Shown in pieces: positions 11,817 to 24,300 of a stretch of DNA of 64,000 bases. The translations under genes and the position numbers were made by a program. The notes below the pieces were generated by a model. It did not search any database. It saw nothing but the letters and a program-made list of their open reading frames with translations, and was not told the DNA's origin. Each line of letters begins with the position of its first letter. The stretch's first letter is position 1. This DNA is from Lineus longissimus (taxonomy: Eukaryota > Nemertea > Pilidiophora > Heteronemertea > Lineidae): assembly GCF_910592395.1 (NCBI RefSeq), contig NC_088320.1, positions 1,984,001 through 2,048,000 of the forward strand, given 5' to 3'.

Positions 11817-14682
11817 GCTGAAAATAAAATACACAATAGTTATGTACTAAAATTGACGGTCAACTTCCTCGCCCAAGTCGAATATATAATGTCAGCCTCG
11901 ACTTACCTGTAATCAAATTTCGACATGCACCAAGTCGAACTATCGTTCAGTTGATCGACGTCATAACTTTTCACTGTGCAAAACTGTACCACAGATTCAT
12001 CGATCTAAAACCGGATGTTAATACGACATCGAAACGAGGAGAAGCAAGAACATGACCCGATGACAATCGGATAACTTGGGTCGCCAACCCCGTCCACTGT
12101 CTATCCAAATAGACGATGATGAGTGGCATCGAAGGGCGATGTGTACTCGACTTGAATATTCTGAACCGGTTTCCACTTTTTGAGAGGCACGTCTATGGAA
12201 AATAATTGTAATAAGACGGTATCATCACTTCCGCATAGATACGTTGAAGGCTACATTCGGCGGGCAGTCATACATGTATAATGCATACTTAGACATTCGA
12301 ATATAAAACAAGCGAGTTATCTTCAATTCCTATATGTCTTTGATAACTATTTCATTTATTAACAAGATAATGTTAGACGAAATCAACGCCATAGTAAAAA
12401 GGATCCCCCGACTTTGCCAATTCAGGCCAGTTGAAATTTACCGAGTGTAACTGGCCGATTCAACGACCTTCCGACCACAAGTCGGATGGCGTTTCACTGC
12501 GCTACCGCGCTTCCCCAACGCGTTTCAATAGAGCCAGGGCTAAGCGGTTAAGGATTCCAATCGCCTATAAACGGAGGCTGAGTATAGTTAGCCAGCCGTT
12601 CTCTGTGAGAGTAGGAGAGAGATAGGTTCTTATAGCGCATCAACCTTATGCATTATGGTGTAGCCTCATATATAACGGGACATAGGATACATGTACTTAC
12701 GTGAAATATCTCTAATAAGCTGTTTTATCAAACGCACAGGACGTAGACTAATGTGTTGTAGGCGGACGAGGCGTTCTCTGTGAAAAAATACCGATACATG
12801 ACCTAGGCCTATTTCATACTTCCTGGTCTTCGGATTTCCACTGTGTCATTTTAAAATGCGTATTTCACTTGCATCAGCTGAATATCATGGTTGAGGTATT
12901 GTTGTCTAAAGTAAATCATGTCTTAAACTATTACTAATGGTATTTTATTGTCGTTTTCTTCTTGAACATTTGAATTCATAGTTATTCAGGTTTAATAAAG
13001 GCCTGCTATACACCGTTTGCTAAAAATTTGAAACTGAATTTGACAGGGAATTTTTCAGTTTTGTAACTACGGGTACACACTGAACAGGAATTTCAACATT
13101 GCTGTTTTATGCACCGATGTAGATGTACTCTACGCGTCATTTTTTATCACGCTGGCACCACTGGTTACTGTACAGAGGCAATGTTTATTTCTAGTTATAT
13201 GTTGCACAAGTAAACACAGTGTATGCTAACAACGTCGGCCTTTAAATGTGGGTTTACCGTGCATGCTTGGGATAAACATAGTTTTGATTGGCTAAGAACA
13301 AACTGTCATGCGAATGCGTGGAATTCTGAGGAAAACGTCATTTAGTAAGGATCTGTGTGTGAGTTCCCGGTCGTATGTATTGAATAATTGGAAGGCCTAA
13401 ATAATTACCCAAAAATATGGATTTCTCTCAGTGGGGATCTCCTTCTGTTTAGTAAATTCATGATGAGAGGCAAAGAAGTATGAATCGTTATCATATGAAC
13501 ACATATATAGCTATTATGTCCAAATAGTAAATCCACCCAAATTAGTAGGATTACGATGGTCTAGTATGGTGTTATTATCTGTGCGCCTGGCCCAAAAGTG
13601 ATATGGTTTCGGGAAGAGTACAGCTAAAGGATGGCCTCATCCGCAAAGGAACAGGCAAAATTATCTTGCGGGGTATCCGATGACGCTACATGTAGCCGTA
13701 GGACTAGTAATCGACCGGTGATACATTTTTTCCCCCGTTGATGCATTTTGTCAAATCGTCCCAAACCACGACCGATACTGTCGACAAACGTTTATTGACT
13801 TCTACAGAAGAGTTCTGGCGAAAGTCTAACCTCCCTTGGGGAAAACAGAATAACTCAGTGAATAAAGAACCTCTCCATCAGGAAACCATACTCCCAAGCT
13901 GATGACGAGGTTTATTATCGACTGACTGACTTCTCCCAGCGAAAAAGTAAAAACTCAGGAAATAAGGATATTGAAATCCGGTCACGCTGTTAGTAATAGA
14001 CCGTCGTAGTGTATCTGTCCTGATTGACTGCACTACCTCTGCATACCATTGATTTTTTTAGTTGTCAACGAAGGTATTGACTGATGAGAAAGGTAGTGGA
14101 GTTATGAGATGTGACTTGTGTAGATCGGAGCCAAGCAGCTGACGATATTCGTGACGCGTTGTATTGGTTGAGCAGAGTCAGGATTGGCAAAAGTGACGAA
14201 ATGATTGTTTTTATGTAAAGAATCGTAAGACGAATCGGAATTGAGTCTTTGTCACGGTGTGAGGTTGTTAGGAGATGAGACTAATGTTGCTTGGAGCTGA
14301 CAAGCAGACGACAGGGGACAAGTGACGCTTTTTATCGGAGAACAAAATGACTTATTTTGTCAAGAATCGTATTATAAATTGAAAGTGAATGGATGTCAGT
14401 ATGGTTGTTATATGAGTTGAGTCTGGTGTAGATGCAGACGACAGGAAGCCCCATGAGAAATATAAACTCTTGACTCGGGACAACTTGTTCGATTGTGTTC
14501 TTATCCGGACGTTTTTTATCAGTGGTGGACGTATGATTTGAAACTTGTAACCGGATTCGGAGCAGAAGAAAAGGGATTGGCAAGATGCACAAACATGAAA
14601 GGTGCCCGAATTCAAGATTGGTCTTTAGTGTAGACTGATCTGAAGGACGCTCTCTAGTTCTGGCTCGCATTTGTATGTGAAA
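11817..14682. other. Intergenic region between divergent transporter and acidic-protein genes
   Basis: The two flanking genes are transcribed away from each other, so both promoters should lie here. One tRNA-like repeat is at 12446-12517. The remainder is AT-rich and without convincing exons. A 129-aa frame at 14332-14721 (-) overlaps the start of the next gene and has no domain. Confidence 0.4.
12446..12517 (-). repeat. tRNA-like sequence, probable tRNA-derived SINE head
   Basis: The minus strand begins GGGGAAGCGCGGTAGCGCAG, with a good A-box (TAGCGCAGTGAA). A 5-bp stem TCCGA/TCGGA encloses a 7-nt loop (CTTGTGG), like an anticodon arm. The T-arm is degenerate (GGTCGTTGAATCGGCC, lacking TTCGA). 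The broken T-arm and missing acceptor pairing argue against a functional tRNA. Confidence 0.45.
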
Positions 14683-17600
14683 ATGCCTCGAAGATACAAA
14701 GCCGATCGAGAAGAGGACCACGATGAAAATGGCAGGCGCTCTGAAAGAAAGAAGAAGAAGAAGAAACCTAAACCAGAGTAAGTATTATTACAACAAAAGG
14801 TATGGGGTGATATGAATAAAGACTAGCAAATGCTTTTATCTAAAACTCCATGTACAATTACACTAGGCCTTTCTGTACAAAATTGAAGTAAAAGCATTTG
14901 CTAGACTTTATTCATATCACCCATAGTCTTATGCAACTAGGCATTGTAAAATGTCTCTGTGGAGAGGAACATGTTATTACAGAGCTCCGTAGGCTTTTCG
15001 TCGTAATGTCATCATCTGACTGTGTGTCAACAACACAGAGTCCATGCAGTGAAATTAAGACTGCGAAAACGCTTGTTTCTACCACATGTATAAGAGTTCA
15101 ACATTGGCAACGTAAAAGGAAAACAGAATGACTCGAAGCTGAACACATGCAGAAGCAGTCAGGCTTGTCCGCCTTTAAAATATGCTATCCAAGCAAATGC
15201 ATAAAATCTATAACTTATCAGACTCCATTAATCGACCAGACTCTGCATGGTTCCTCAACTTTCTCTCGGTGCGTTTCAGTTCATTCAACTGAAGTCATTA
15301 GCAGGTATATACCAGGCAAAGATCCCCAGACGGGGAGTTGTCGCTAGAAACGTATACTTCAAAAATTCAAAATTCGGAAAAAAAATTCAAAGCCAAAATT
15401 TTTTTGGAGCTGATGTTACTTCATTTTGAGCAGAAAAAAACAAGTGAAAAAAATATTTGGACTGGGACGGGCCAGGCCGGTCCAACTCCCCAATAGCTAG
15501 ACCGTGGTACGTGTATCTAGGCTGGCGAGATTGAATGGGGGAGTTCCGAGGGTTTGTTGCCCGAATTGGCGACAACCGACTCGCCCTGCGTTCTGGGATC
15601 CTTGCCTCTCTGGTAAGTGGTGCGCGTGCTATAGATCTTGGTGAATTATCAGCCAGCGTGACAGATTATCCGTCGTCCGGATCACGATGGACGCGGGGCG
15701 ATATGTTTGTTGATTAAATTAACATGCGGTAGATTACCAACACCTTGAGGTAGAATATTAGAGCACACAAATTTATATTTTTGCGACTCAAATGGGGACT
15801 CAGTGCGTTATTTCGCCCTTTACATCGCATCTTATCAAGGAGTATCAGGGCAAATCTTGATGACATCAACCCCCACGAAACAACTTTTATGGGGTCGAAA
15901 GGCTGAAACTGGCATGGGCAAAGAAAAGTAATGCTGTAGCTCGGAGATTTCCCCATGCACAGTTAAATTGCAATATTTAAAGCACAATATTTCCGAGCGT
16001 CTGGTGAAACCACAAGTTAATCATGCTATAATCAACCGGGATAATCATCCACCCAAATCAATTGGGTTTAATGGCCGCCATTTGTTATCATGGTTGCCAT
16101 TGGTCACGAAGAGTTGCTGATAATCTTTCTATCCATCTTTGCTGGGCCGTGTGTTTTCCAATACTAGTATACCGGATATACATGTATGCTGTAAATTTCC
16201 TATCATCTGTGTGTAAAATCTTTCTGTTCATTCTCATCTGATGACCAACGTAATTGCACTACCATGTGAAATGTCGAGTTGAACATTCAGCATGTTCAGA
16301 CCCAGTCTTAGACCGGCGAAACGCGAGTATTTGCTAACCATTTAATTTCGATGAAACTGCAAATACAATTATTGGGCGAATAGCGTGGTTATTGGCAATT
16401 TTGACATGATGATTTATGAAAAATCGGTAATTCTGATTGTCTCTCATTGTTCCACGAAGTGTCATTGGTCAACCGCGGCCATGCTGACCCATCGACTATT
16501 TTGGTTCGGAAAGGAATCCTACGATAAGTTGCCGGTGATACTATTTTTTTCATTTCAACTAGAATTTTCACACGGACCATACACGCAGTAATGCGCATTT
16601 TTCTTCGAGACTCCATAACTCTTTTCAGTTTTTAATAATGCTGGTATTGTCACATCGTGTTCTAAGGTGCTGATAAAACCTACTGGCGTAATTAATCACT
16701 CAGCTATTTCGTCACCAAAGCAACACGCGCAGAAAACAACTCTGTTGCATAGATTGGTTTGGCGGCTTTGAATTGATTTGTAAACAATTCTTGATATCCA
16801 TCACGTGAAGTTTCGCGGAAAATATTTTAATTAAAGTTTCAAGGTTGTACCTTTCACTGTAAATAATCTGAGCTATCTATCCAACCCAGTATCAATGAGT
16901 TTTCGTCGCACTTATTAACCATACTGCTTTACTGTAAACCCGGATCAGACCCGTCCATTAGGAGACATTGCAATAATAAACAATTTACTGTTCGAGCGCC
17001 GAATACCCGGACGGACGGGGTAGAATAATGATCGCAGTATGTGGCTTCGCAAAGAAGTCTCTCCAGTAAATACAGACCGAAAATTAAGCCAGAAGCGCTG
17101 TCGCCACGGGGCGCTCACTGATTTTGTAGAGCATCATCGTCGTCGTCGTCATCATCACATCTTTATGTCCATCTCTAGTGCGGGTCATTCGGATGACATC
17201 GACTTGCCGACCGTTGATGATGCACCCTCATGGCCAGGGCCCGATTGCTCAATAAGGGTTATAGCAGTAACGGCGTCGTAAGGTCCAAACGCTACTACCG
17301 TAAGTGACATTCACGAAGATATCGCTTACTAGTAGTTGAGCTAACGCTGGAGGGCGTTTCTCTCCAACGTCAGCTTACGTTGGCGTTTGTCTCCAACGCC
17401 TATTCAGCAACTGGGCCCTGCTCTCCGGTTACAGCAATATAAATCAGGTCTCGCCCTTGAAAAAACCTTACGTAGATCCCTACTTGCAACATCTTGTATG
17501 TTTCAGGCCACCCCCTGCCATCCCCCGCGAGGAGACCGAGGAGGAACGCAGGGAGCTGATGCGTCGTCTGCGGAGGAAGAAGAAGAAGACGACGGAGGGT

Positions 17601-20087
17601 GCAGGTCTGTCTCTGGCGGATAGGATACAGGTGCAGAGGAAGATAGAGGAGCAGAACCGACAGATACAAGAAGAGGTGAATATACATCGGTTAGGTCTTT
17701 GTTGCACACTCTTGAGTTTGTTAATTTGGCAAGACAGAAACGTTCTGATGGCAAAGAATGTGGAGAGATGTGCAGTTTCAGGATAACACAAGACTTTGTA
17801 TGAATCAAATTTGTGAACCACCCGTAGCATCTATACTACCATCTTGTTCTCATATTTTGTCATCCTGCTATTTCAGAATGCCAACTATAACATGAGCCTG
17901 GGGAGCTTGGCAGTCTCCGAATTAGATGCCGTTGATTCAAGGTCAAGGTTAGAAGAGGTCAAGGAAGAAGGTCAAGGATCACGTGACGTTTTGTTGACGA
18001 CAGTGGCTGAAGAGGACAGTGTTGCACCAGTTATAGAAAACAATGCGAACGGAACGCTTACACCAGTAGAAACACCAGAAATGCAAAGAGCGCCGGATTT
18101 TGCGCCAATGGAACCTGGCTACTACGACGTCACGACGGGGTGCACGACCCAGATGATCGACGGCACGGTGCATCATGTTTCTAATCGCAGGATACGCAGC
18201 TCAAGCACAATGAGGCAGAGATGCGTGGACCTGAGGAAGACCAAAAGTTCCTTTGAGGTTACAGCTGTTACTCCCAAAGAGCAGACGGCACGCATTCGAA
18301 TGAATGAGCAGACATCCTTTGCGGGACAGGGCAATAATTATCAATACAGAAGTTATGAGGAGATGTATGTGCTTCATCCCCATCAGCGTCCAAAAACGGC
18401 TGTGATACCTACGCGAAATGATATGCTTGTAAGGCGCATCCAAAGCTCAAAGCCGAATCTTGCGTCAAGGAAATTGGTTGTGAAGGACTCGAGTTCAAGG
18501 ACGGTTGAGCGGGGTTCTAGTGTCACAATGGTTGTGAGTGATTCCAATGTCAACTCTGAGACAAATGTGATAAAAGCAAATCAAGAGACAGAAAAGATCA
18601 AGATAGATAGGTCACACTATGTTGATGCTGCTGAATCGAAATGTTGTGATTGTATTGACGTCGCAGTTGCCAGGACGGAATTAGTTCAGGTGATAACGGG
18701 AAGAGAACGATCTGCTGAAAATATTGTTGTTATTGAGGCAGAGCAAACTGCAGAAATGACTGAAAAAAACGTCGCTATGGAAGAGAACAGGGTAGCCACG
18801 GAAGTTATTGTAGTCACCAAGGAAGAAGACAGGGTTGCCAAGGAAGTTATTGTAGTCGCTAAGGAAGAGGACATGGTTGCTAATGAATCTGTCGTTGTTG
18901 CACAAAATGAAGAAACCACCAAATCAGAGCTAAACAAAGGGCCAACTGAAACTGATTTGAATGTCAAGGTTGTTGAAACAAATTCCACGGTTGTGACAGA
19001 GACAAAAATAACTGAGGAAGATACAAAATTGATTCTAGTAGCTGATGACACAACTGATGAGAAAATTGACCTGTGGATAAAGGAATCAGAAGAGAAGTCC
19101 AAGGATGTAACTGAAATCAAAACAGAGAAGGGTGAGACGGAGGATATGGAGAAGGATAAAAAAGATGTGGATATCAAACTTGTTGCAGATGTTGAAAATG
19201 AGGTCGTCACTGTTAAAACAAAAGATGCACCTGAACCTCAGCCAGAAGAAGTCAAGGACACTGAAATTGAAACGGAGTTGGTGAAAGATGCTGTTGCACA
19301 AGAACCAAATAACGATGAAGAAGGAAGCAAAGACTCAGAGTCACAGTCCATGTCGAATTCAGAGGTGTCCCTGCATCTTGCTGTATCACTGGATGGAGAG
19401 GACAGCAGCCCAGGTACTGAACCAACCATGGAGGAGCTGCAGGATGCTACCCCCGAGCCGACTGTTGTCAGCAAAGTAGAGGAGATGCCTAAGGAAGATG
19501 TTGATTCTAAACAGGAGGTGCCTGAGAAAGATGTACCAATCGAGGAAGGTACTGCGGATACGAAGGACGGTGCCGCTGAAGAGGAATTAGCAAAGGAGGA
19601 GGAGGTTTCAACCGAAGAGGTAGCACCCAATGAGGAGGAGGTTCCCATTGAAGAGGAAGGAGCCAAGGATGCCGACAGCCCTAGTCCAAGCAAGGATGTT
19701 CCCAAGGAGGAAGAAACACCAAAGGAGGATGAGCCAATCCAAAGCCCAGTGGTTGAGGTGGTAAAACCTCTCACTCCCAAGGCATCACCCCCAAGGAAAC
19801 GCCCTTCAACAAGTCAACCACACGGGAACAAATCACAGCTTGACATCCCGAACAAACCGAATCGCCACAGCTCCTTAGACACACGAGCCATGGAAAAGAT
19901 GATCGCAGACATGGAGAAGAAGGTTGACGATGACTTGTCAAGTATTCTGAACCCGCCAGGAGCACCGAAACCAATCCCGGCATGGGAGAAAGAGAAGAAT
20001 AAGGAGACCATGAAAAAGTTATTAAATGACGAGTTCTTTGAAGAGGGGGATGAGGATTTACTGCAAGGTTTTATCAAAGATGGATAA
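14683..20087 (+). CDS. Acidic, Glu/Val/Thr-rich low-complexity protein, 824 aa, function unknown
   Basis: Three exons: 14683-14777, 17507-17675 and 17877-20087. The joins (GA|G CCA and GAG|AAT) keep frame. The N-terminus is basic (MPRRYKADREEDHDENGRR, then a lysine run). Exon 2 adds EETEEERRELMRRLRRKKKK and a short coiled-coil-like LADRIQVQRKIEEQNRQIQ. Most of exon 3 is disordered and acidic. At about residues 310-360 there are imperfect repeats of the type VIVVTKEEDRVAKE, and from about 600 a KEE/EEV-rich run. The last 80 residues look conserved-type and structured: DTRAMEKMIADMEKKVDDDL, a proline-rich APKPIPAW, and an acidic helix ending LLQGFIKDG. The layout (basic head, disordered middle, ordered tail) suggests a scaffold or cytoskeletal protein, but no family is recognised. 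The 2.7-kb first intron contains an inverted-repeat element at 14801-14926. Confidence 0.72.
14801..14926. repeat. MITE family B, copy 1 (36-bp terminal inverted repeats)
   Basis: The left arm starts TATGGGGTGATATGAATAAA and the right arm is its near-perfect reverse complement, ending TTTATTCATATCACCCATA. The arms are about 36 bp around a centre with TAGGCCTTTCTGTACAAA. TA at both ends suggests a TA target duplication. A diverged relative is at 38261-38378. It lies 24 bp inside the first intron of the acidic-protein gene. Confidence 0.75.
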
Positions 20088-20345
20088 GCAAGCGAGCTAT
20101 TGCTAATTTTTTTGCTTGTGCATCCATCTTTGGCTTCTCTGGTCAGTAACTGCCGATACTTAATCTAACTTTGGAGATAGACACACTACAGTTAACTTGG
20201 CGAGCCATTTATCAAGGATGGATGAGCAAGCGAGCCATTGTTAATTTTTTTGCTTGCGCATCCATCTTTCTCGTCATTCACTGGTTGGATACTGCTGATT
20301 TTCAATCTAACTTTTGATATGAACACGATGCAAACCCGCTGTCCA
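20071..20345 (+). repeat. Tandem duplication spanning the stop codon and early 3' UTR
   Basis: Two direct copies with an offset of about 138 bp. Copy 1 begins in the last codons (TTATCAAAGATGGATAAGCA) and copy 2 begins TTATCAAGGATGGATGAGCA. Shared blocks include CAAGCGAG, TTAATTTTTTTGCTTG-like sequence, GCATCCATCTTT and CAATCTAACTTT-like sequence. The second copy would be 3' UTR and still carries the duplicated final codons. Confidence 0.7.
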
Positions 20346-20502
20346 AATCTATCAGTTGGTCTGGCAAGGTTGGATTCCACGAAGTTGGTTACCAGCCATG
20401 TTTTCCACCTCTGTACTTCCAAAATAATCTAATGCCCATCAATTGACTCAAAGCTGCACCATTTCTCACTTTTGATGCGGTCATGGATACTATGCTCAAG
20501 TC

Positions 20503-21203
20503 TTAGACTGAACAACAGACTTCTTCCTCTTCTTTGCACTTCTGGATAAACCACTGTGGCTGTTGGCTATTCTCACTCCTCGAATGACACACAAAGCCGA
20601 GGTTTCTTGCACCTGCATGGAGTAATTGCCAGGGCAAAAAGTGAGAAAAAGCCGCATTTGTGAAACAGGTGAGCAGTGTGGCTGTACGTGTCTTCTTGTC
20701 CTCGTCTGCAAGTCCTGCTGAGAGTTCACAGTAGGCCCACACCTGCTCAAAGAGGTCCCAATCAGCAACTCTGTTGCCGTCATTCGAGAGATCAAGCTTT
20801 TCCGGGAAGGAAACGTGGTTAAAAGTTGCCATATTTCAGAGCCACAAGAGTTGGATAACGAAAATCAATAGTACAGAGTGTTCTTGGACATCTAAGCACC
20901 GCTTCTGACACCATGTCGTGTCAGGAGGAGTCAAAAGCATTGAGATTGCAGACGATCTTTATGAACAAAATATGATTCTTGATTCTTGATAGGGTAGGAA
21001 GAACGCGAGAATGATAAATTCCGGAGGGGCCGTGGTGGGCCTTGAAGACACTGGTTGTGACTAACAGAACAAGAAACACGTTGAGAAGCTTGCATGGACT
21101 CGACCTCTCTCCTGGTCATCAGAGATATGGTACATTTGTACCTGCGACAAGAACCATTGAGCATTGAGTAGAGAAATGATAAACTCAAAACTACCGTCTA
21201 CAT
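20503..21203 (-). mobile_element. LTR retrotransposon remnant: LTR, primer-binding site and truncated gag
   Basis: Reading on the minus strand, a probable LTR runs 21203-20914, starting TGTAGACGG and ending GACACGACA (TG...CA ends). Directly after it, 20913-20896 reads TGGTGTCAGAAGCGGTGC, a typical tRNA-primer binding site. Sixty-odd bases later an open frame starts at 20832 (MATFNHVSFPEKLDL, then DWDLFEQVW and ATLLTC). This resembles the N-terminal gag region of Ty3/gypsy-type invertebrate elements. The similarity decays after about 60 residues and the frame stops at 20503. No protease, polymerase or second LTR is visible, so this is a dead 5' fragment. Confidence 0.6.
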
Positions 21204-21394
21204 TTTTTCAATTTTATTAAAATCCTCATAGCATCAATCAAATTATAAATGATATCAACTCTCAATTCATTAGACTTTGGGTAAAAAGGTCTCACAGCTC
21301 TTGGAAGAAAATGAGCCCAATGCATCATGATCATGTAAGGCTGTGTGAGAGGACCTAGGTGATCAAATTTTTATTTCCTAATAGTATACAATCA

Positions 21395-24300
21395 TCACTT
21401 CTTCCCTCCTTTCTTTTTCTTGCCGCCCTTTGCGGCCGGGGCATCAGGGTTCTTTCCTTCCGCTATACACAAGTTCCTCTTCAGTTCCAACAGCTTTGCC
21501 ACAGCACCGTCAATCATCGCCTTCTCGGCTTTCTCTGTCTTTAACTTTCTTACCAATTCACCCTGAAAGGCATGACAACAACCTAAACATGTTGACAGAG
21601 GAATACACAAACATTGCACAGCCCAAGATGAATTTTGATAACCTGACTCATTTTCATGGGCAACAGGTTAAAGCTTTACAAGTATCGGACACATTTTAGG
21701 ACTTCAATATACTAGCACAAGCTGCATTTATTCAATCATTTGTGAACCTCAAACATCACTGACACTTCGACATTTATGACTAATCGTACCTGTTGTGTGA
21801 CCTCAGCAGTCAACTTGTCCACCTTAGCCGGGTCGATCTGCCCGTTAGTTGCAACAGATGACGCTGTAGTTGCTGCATCACCCTTGGACGCTGCTTTCTT
21901 GGGCGAGTCTTCTCGCTCCTTCTGTGTTCCTGCAAACCTCTTTTTCAGTTCATCTGCACGGCACGGGTCAATTTTTTGGAACAAAGGACTTGGCTGAAGA
22001 GAGAGAGATGGATAAAGTGAATTGACGGAAATAGTGACTAGGGGCCTATCACTCCGTTTGTAAACATAACTTTTAGATTTTTCAGCACGCCAACCCGTTG
22101 GACGCATCTGTACGCTCGAGGCCAGACCACCTCCCACATCCCATATTTACTCCAATGGCTGAAATTGGGTTTTCCTTGGTGACAGATATAATACCTCACG
22201 CACACCCACCTTGCCAATCTTGTGTCCTTTTTCCAAGAACGGTACCAACTCCTCCGTGATGACCATGGCAGTGTCTGGTGCATTCAGCTGGGTCCGTATC
22301 ATCTGGCTGACCTCTGGCATGTAAGGCGAGAGCAGCGTAGACAACAGACAAGAAATGTTGACACCCAGGCCGATTATTGTACCAGCTCTAACTCTAGAAT
22401 TGAAAAGACGAAATTTGTTGTAACCCACACTTCAAGCAAGGAGTTTTCTCTGAGACATTTAAATTTCTGACTGTCATCAGCAGCACATTGTTTTTTACCT
22501 CCTCAATGACGTGACTTACCCTCTGGCAAGTGGTTCGATTGGTATTCACTGAGATGTCACAGAAGAAGAACACAACAACAGAAAAGGAAAAGTGCTTTGC
22601 TTACTTTTCTTCTGGCGTTCCCTTCACCAGCACCCAGGGTTTGTGGAGCTGGATGTACCCGTTGCCCAGGCGGGATATACTCAATACATTCTTGATACCT
22701 TCACGAATTCTGGAAAGATACAATTACATAGAAAAATTTGTGATGTGCAGTCACTGCTTCACTGATATGGTATTCCTTGTTTGGTCACCTTCCATGGTAG
22801 AGTCAGGAATTTAAGATCCGAGATGATCTTCAGCTCACTGGCACAAAAAAGCCACTCGTATTCGTCATTAGCGTTTGCATTTGCGGTCACTCTGAATGGA
22901 CGCCTCCTACCTAACAGCTAACTGGTACAGTAAACAGACTGAACTTTCCTTACCTCACGCCCTCCAGATTCTCTACATATTTCTTGAGCTCTTTATTTAT
23001 CTGAGCCAATAATTCCTTATCCTCATCCTGCAGCACCATTTCGGGGACCACGCCGTTAAAGCTGTTGGCACAGAACATCAACGCTCTGAAATGATAAGAT
23101 GTTTCGTGAGAGGACGACATGACTCATAACGCTTGAAGCACTCTCGGAACGTTTTCAGTCGCACAGAGCCAATGTTTGGGTTGCAAACTTCTAATAAATT
23201 CCAATAGATGGTGCAGCAAGGTGTGACGGTGATGACCTTTTCATTATTTGCTTGTTTCTGACCCCCTAATGAGCCCTCAAAAGGAACACGAGTGGCTGCG
23301 CACTCGAGAAGATTCAATCGGCCTCTCCCCCACTAATACCTTTCTTACCTGTTGATGAAGTTGCCAAGGTTATTGAGAAGTTCACTGTTGTTCTTGAGGA
23401 CAAAGTCATCCCATGAGAAACAACTGTCCTGTAAAATAAATCAGAACATGTGCAGGCAGAGAGTCAGTGGTTCAATGGTTACATGCAATGAAAATTGAAC
23501 AGGTAGGAGGTACTGGTTTTCCGATTTAGTTAGGTCTTCAACAAGACACTCCGAGTCATCAAGGAACTATTGATTGGTCCCCAATGAGGCACTCAGAGAC
23601 ATCATAGAACTGCTGTACTTGAGTCTTACCATTGTTTCAGGCCGAACAAACAAAAGATAGAACCGCCATATATCAGCTGGGATCCCGGTGTCCTTAGAGT
23701 CATTACCAAAGACGCCAATCCCTCGACTCTTGGAGAATTTGCCGTCTTCATAATTCAAATATTCTGAAGAAAAATGTCATCATGATTATCAATGGTTGTA
23801 TAAGTTATCTCAATGTCCACTGGAGCCTGTTTGAAGGGCCAGAGAAATGACCCATCATGAGGGATAGAATGTATGTTCGGCTGTGGTTCCTTTCTCCAGA
23901 ACTAGCCAGGGACACTATTTCTTGCCCAATAGATGACTTGCATGACCTCACAAACATCTGACGGCATCCGGAAATGCACCATCGACATATACACACAAAC
24001 ACAGAAGACCTGTCTGTCTTACCAGTTGCAATGAGAGAATTCACCAATGTGTAGTTATCTCTGGTGCCAATCTGACTGCACGGGAACACGACACTATGGA
24101 ACGGCACGTTGTCTTTCGCCATGAAGTTGAGGAGTTCCACCTGTTCTGGATTCTTCCACCATTTCTCCCATTGGTCGGAATAGTTGGCTGTGATGGAGAG
24201 GTACCCGATAGGTGCATCGAACCACACATAGAAAACCTACAGATGGAAACCAGTAACTTCAATACAACGCATATGACAGAAAGACAACAAGCTTAGATAA

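Noticed and set aside
12446-12517. Functional tRNA gene (Thr-like anticodon loop)
   Set aside because: The T-arm is missing TTCRA and the acceptor stem does not pair; more like a SINE.
14332-14721. 129-codon minus-strand gene
   Set aside because: It overlaps the start codon exon of the acidic gene, and has no domain, signal or splice support.
19238-19780. Ser-rich 180-codon frame antisense to the acidic gene, and a similar one at 18686-19210
   Set aside because: Antisense shadows caused by the biased GAA/GAG/GTT codons of the real exon.
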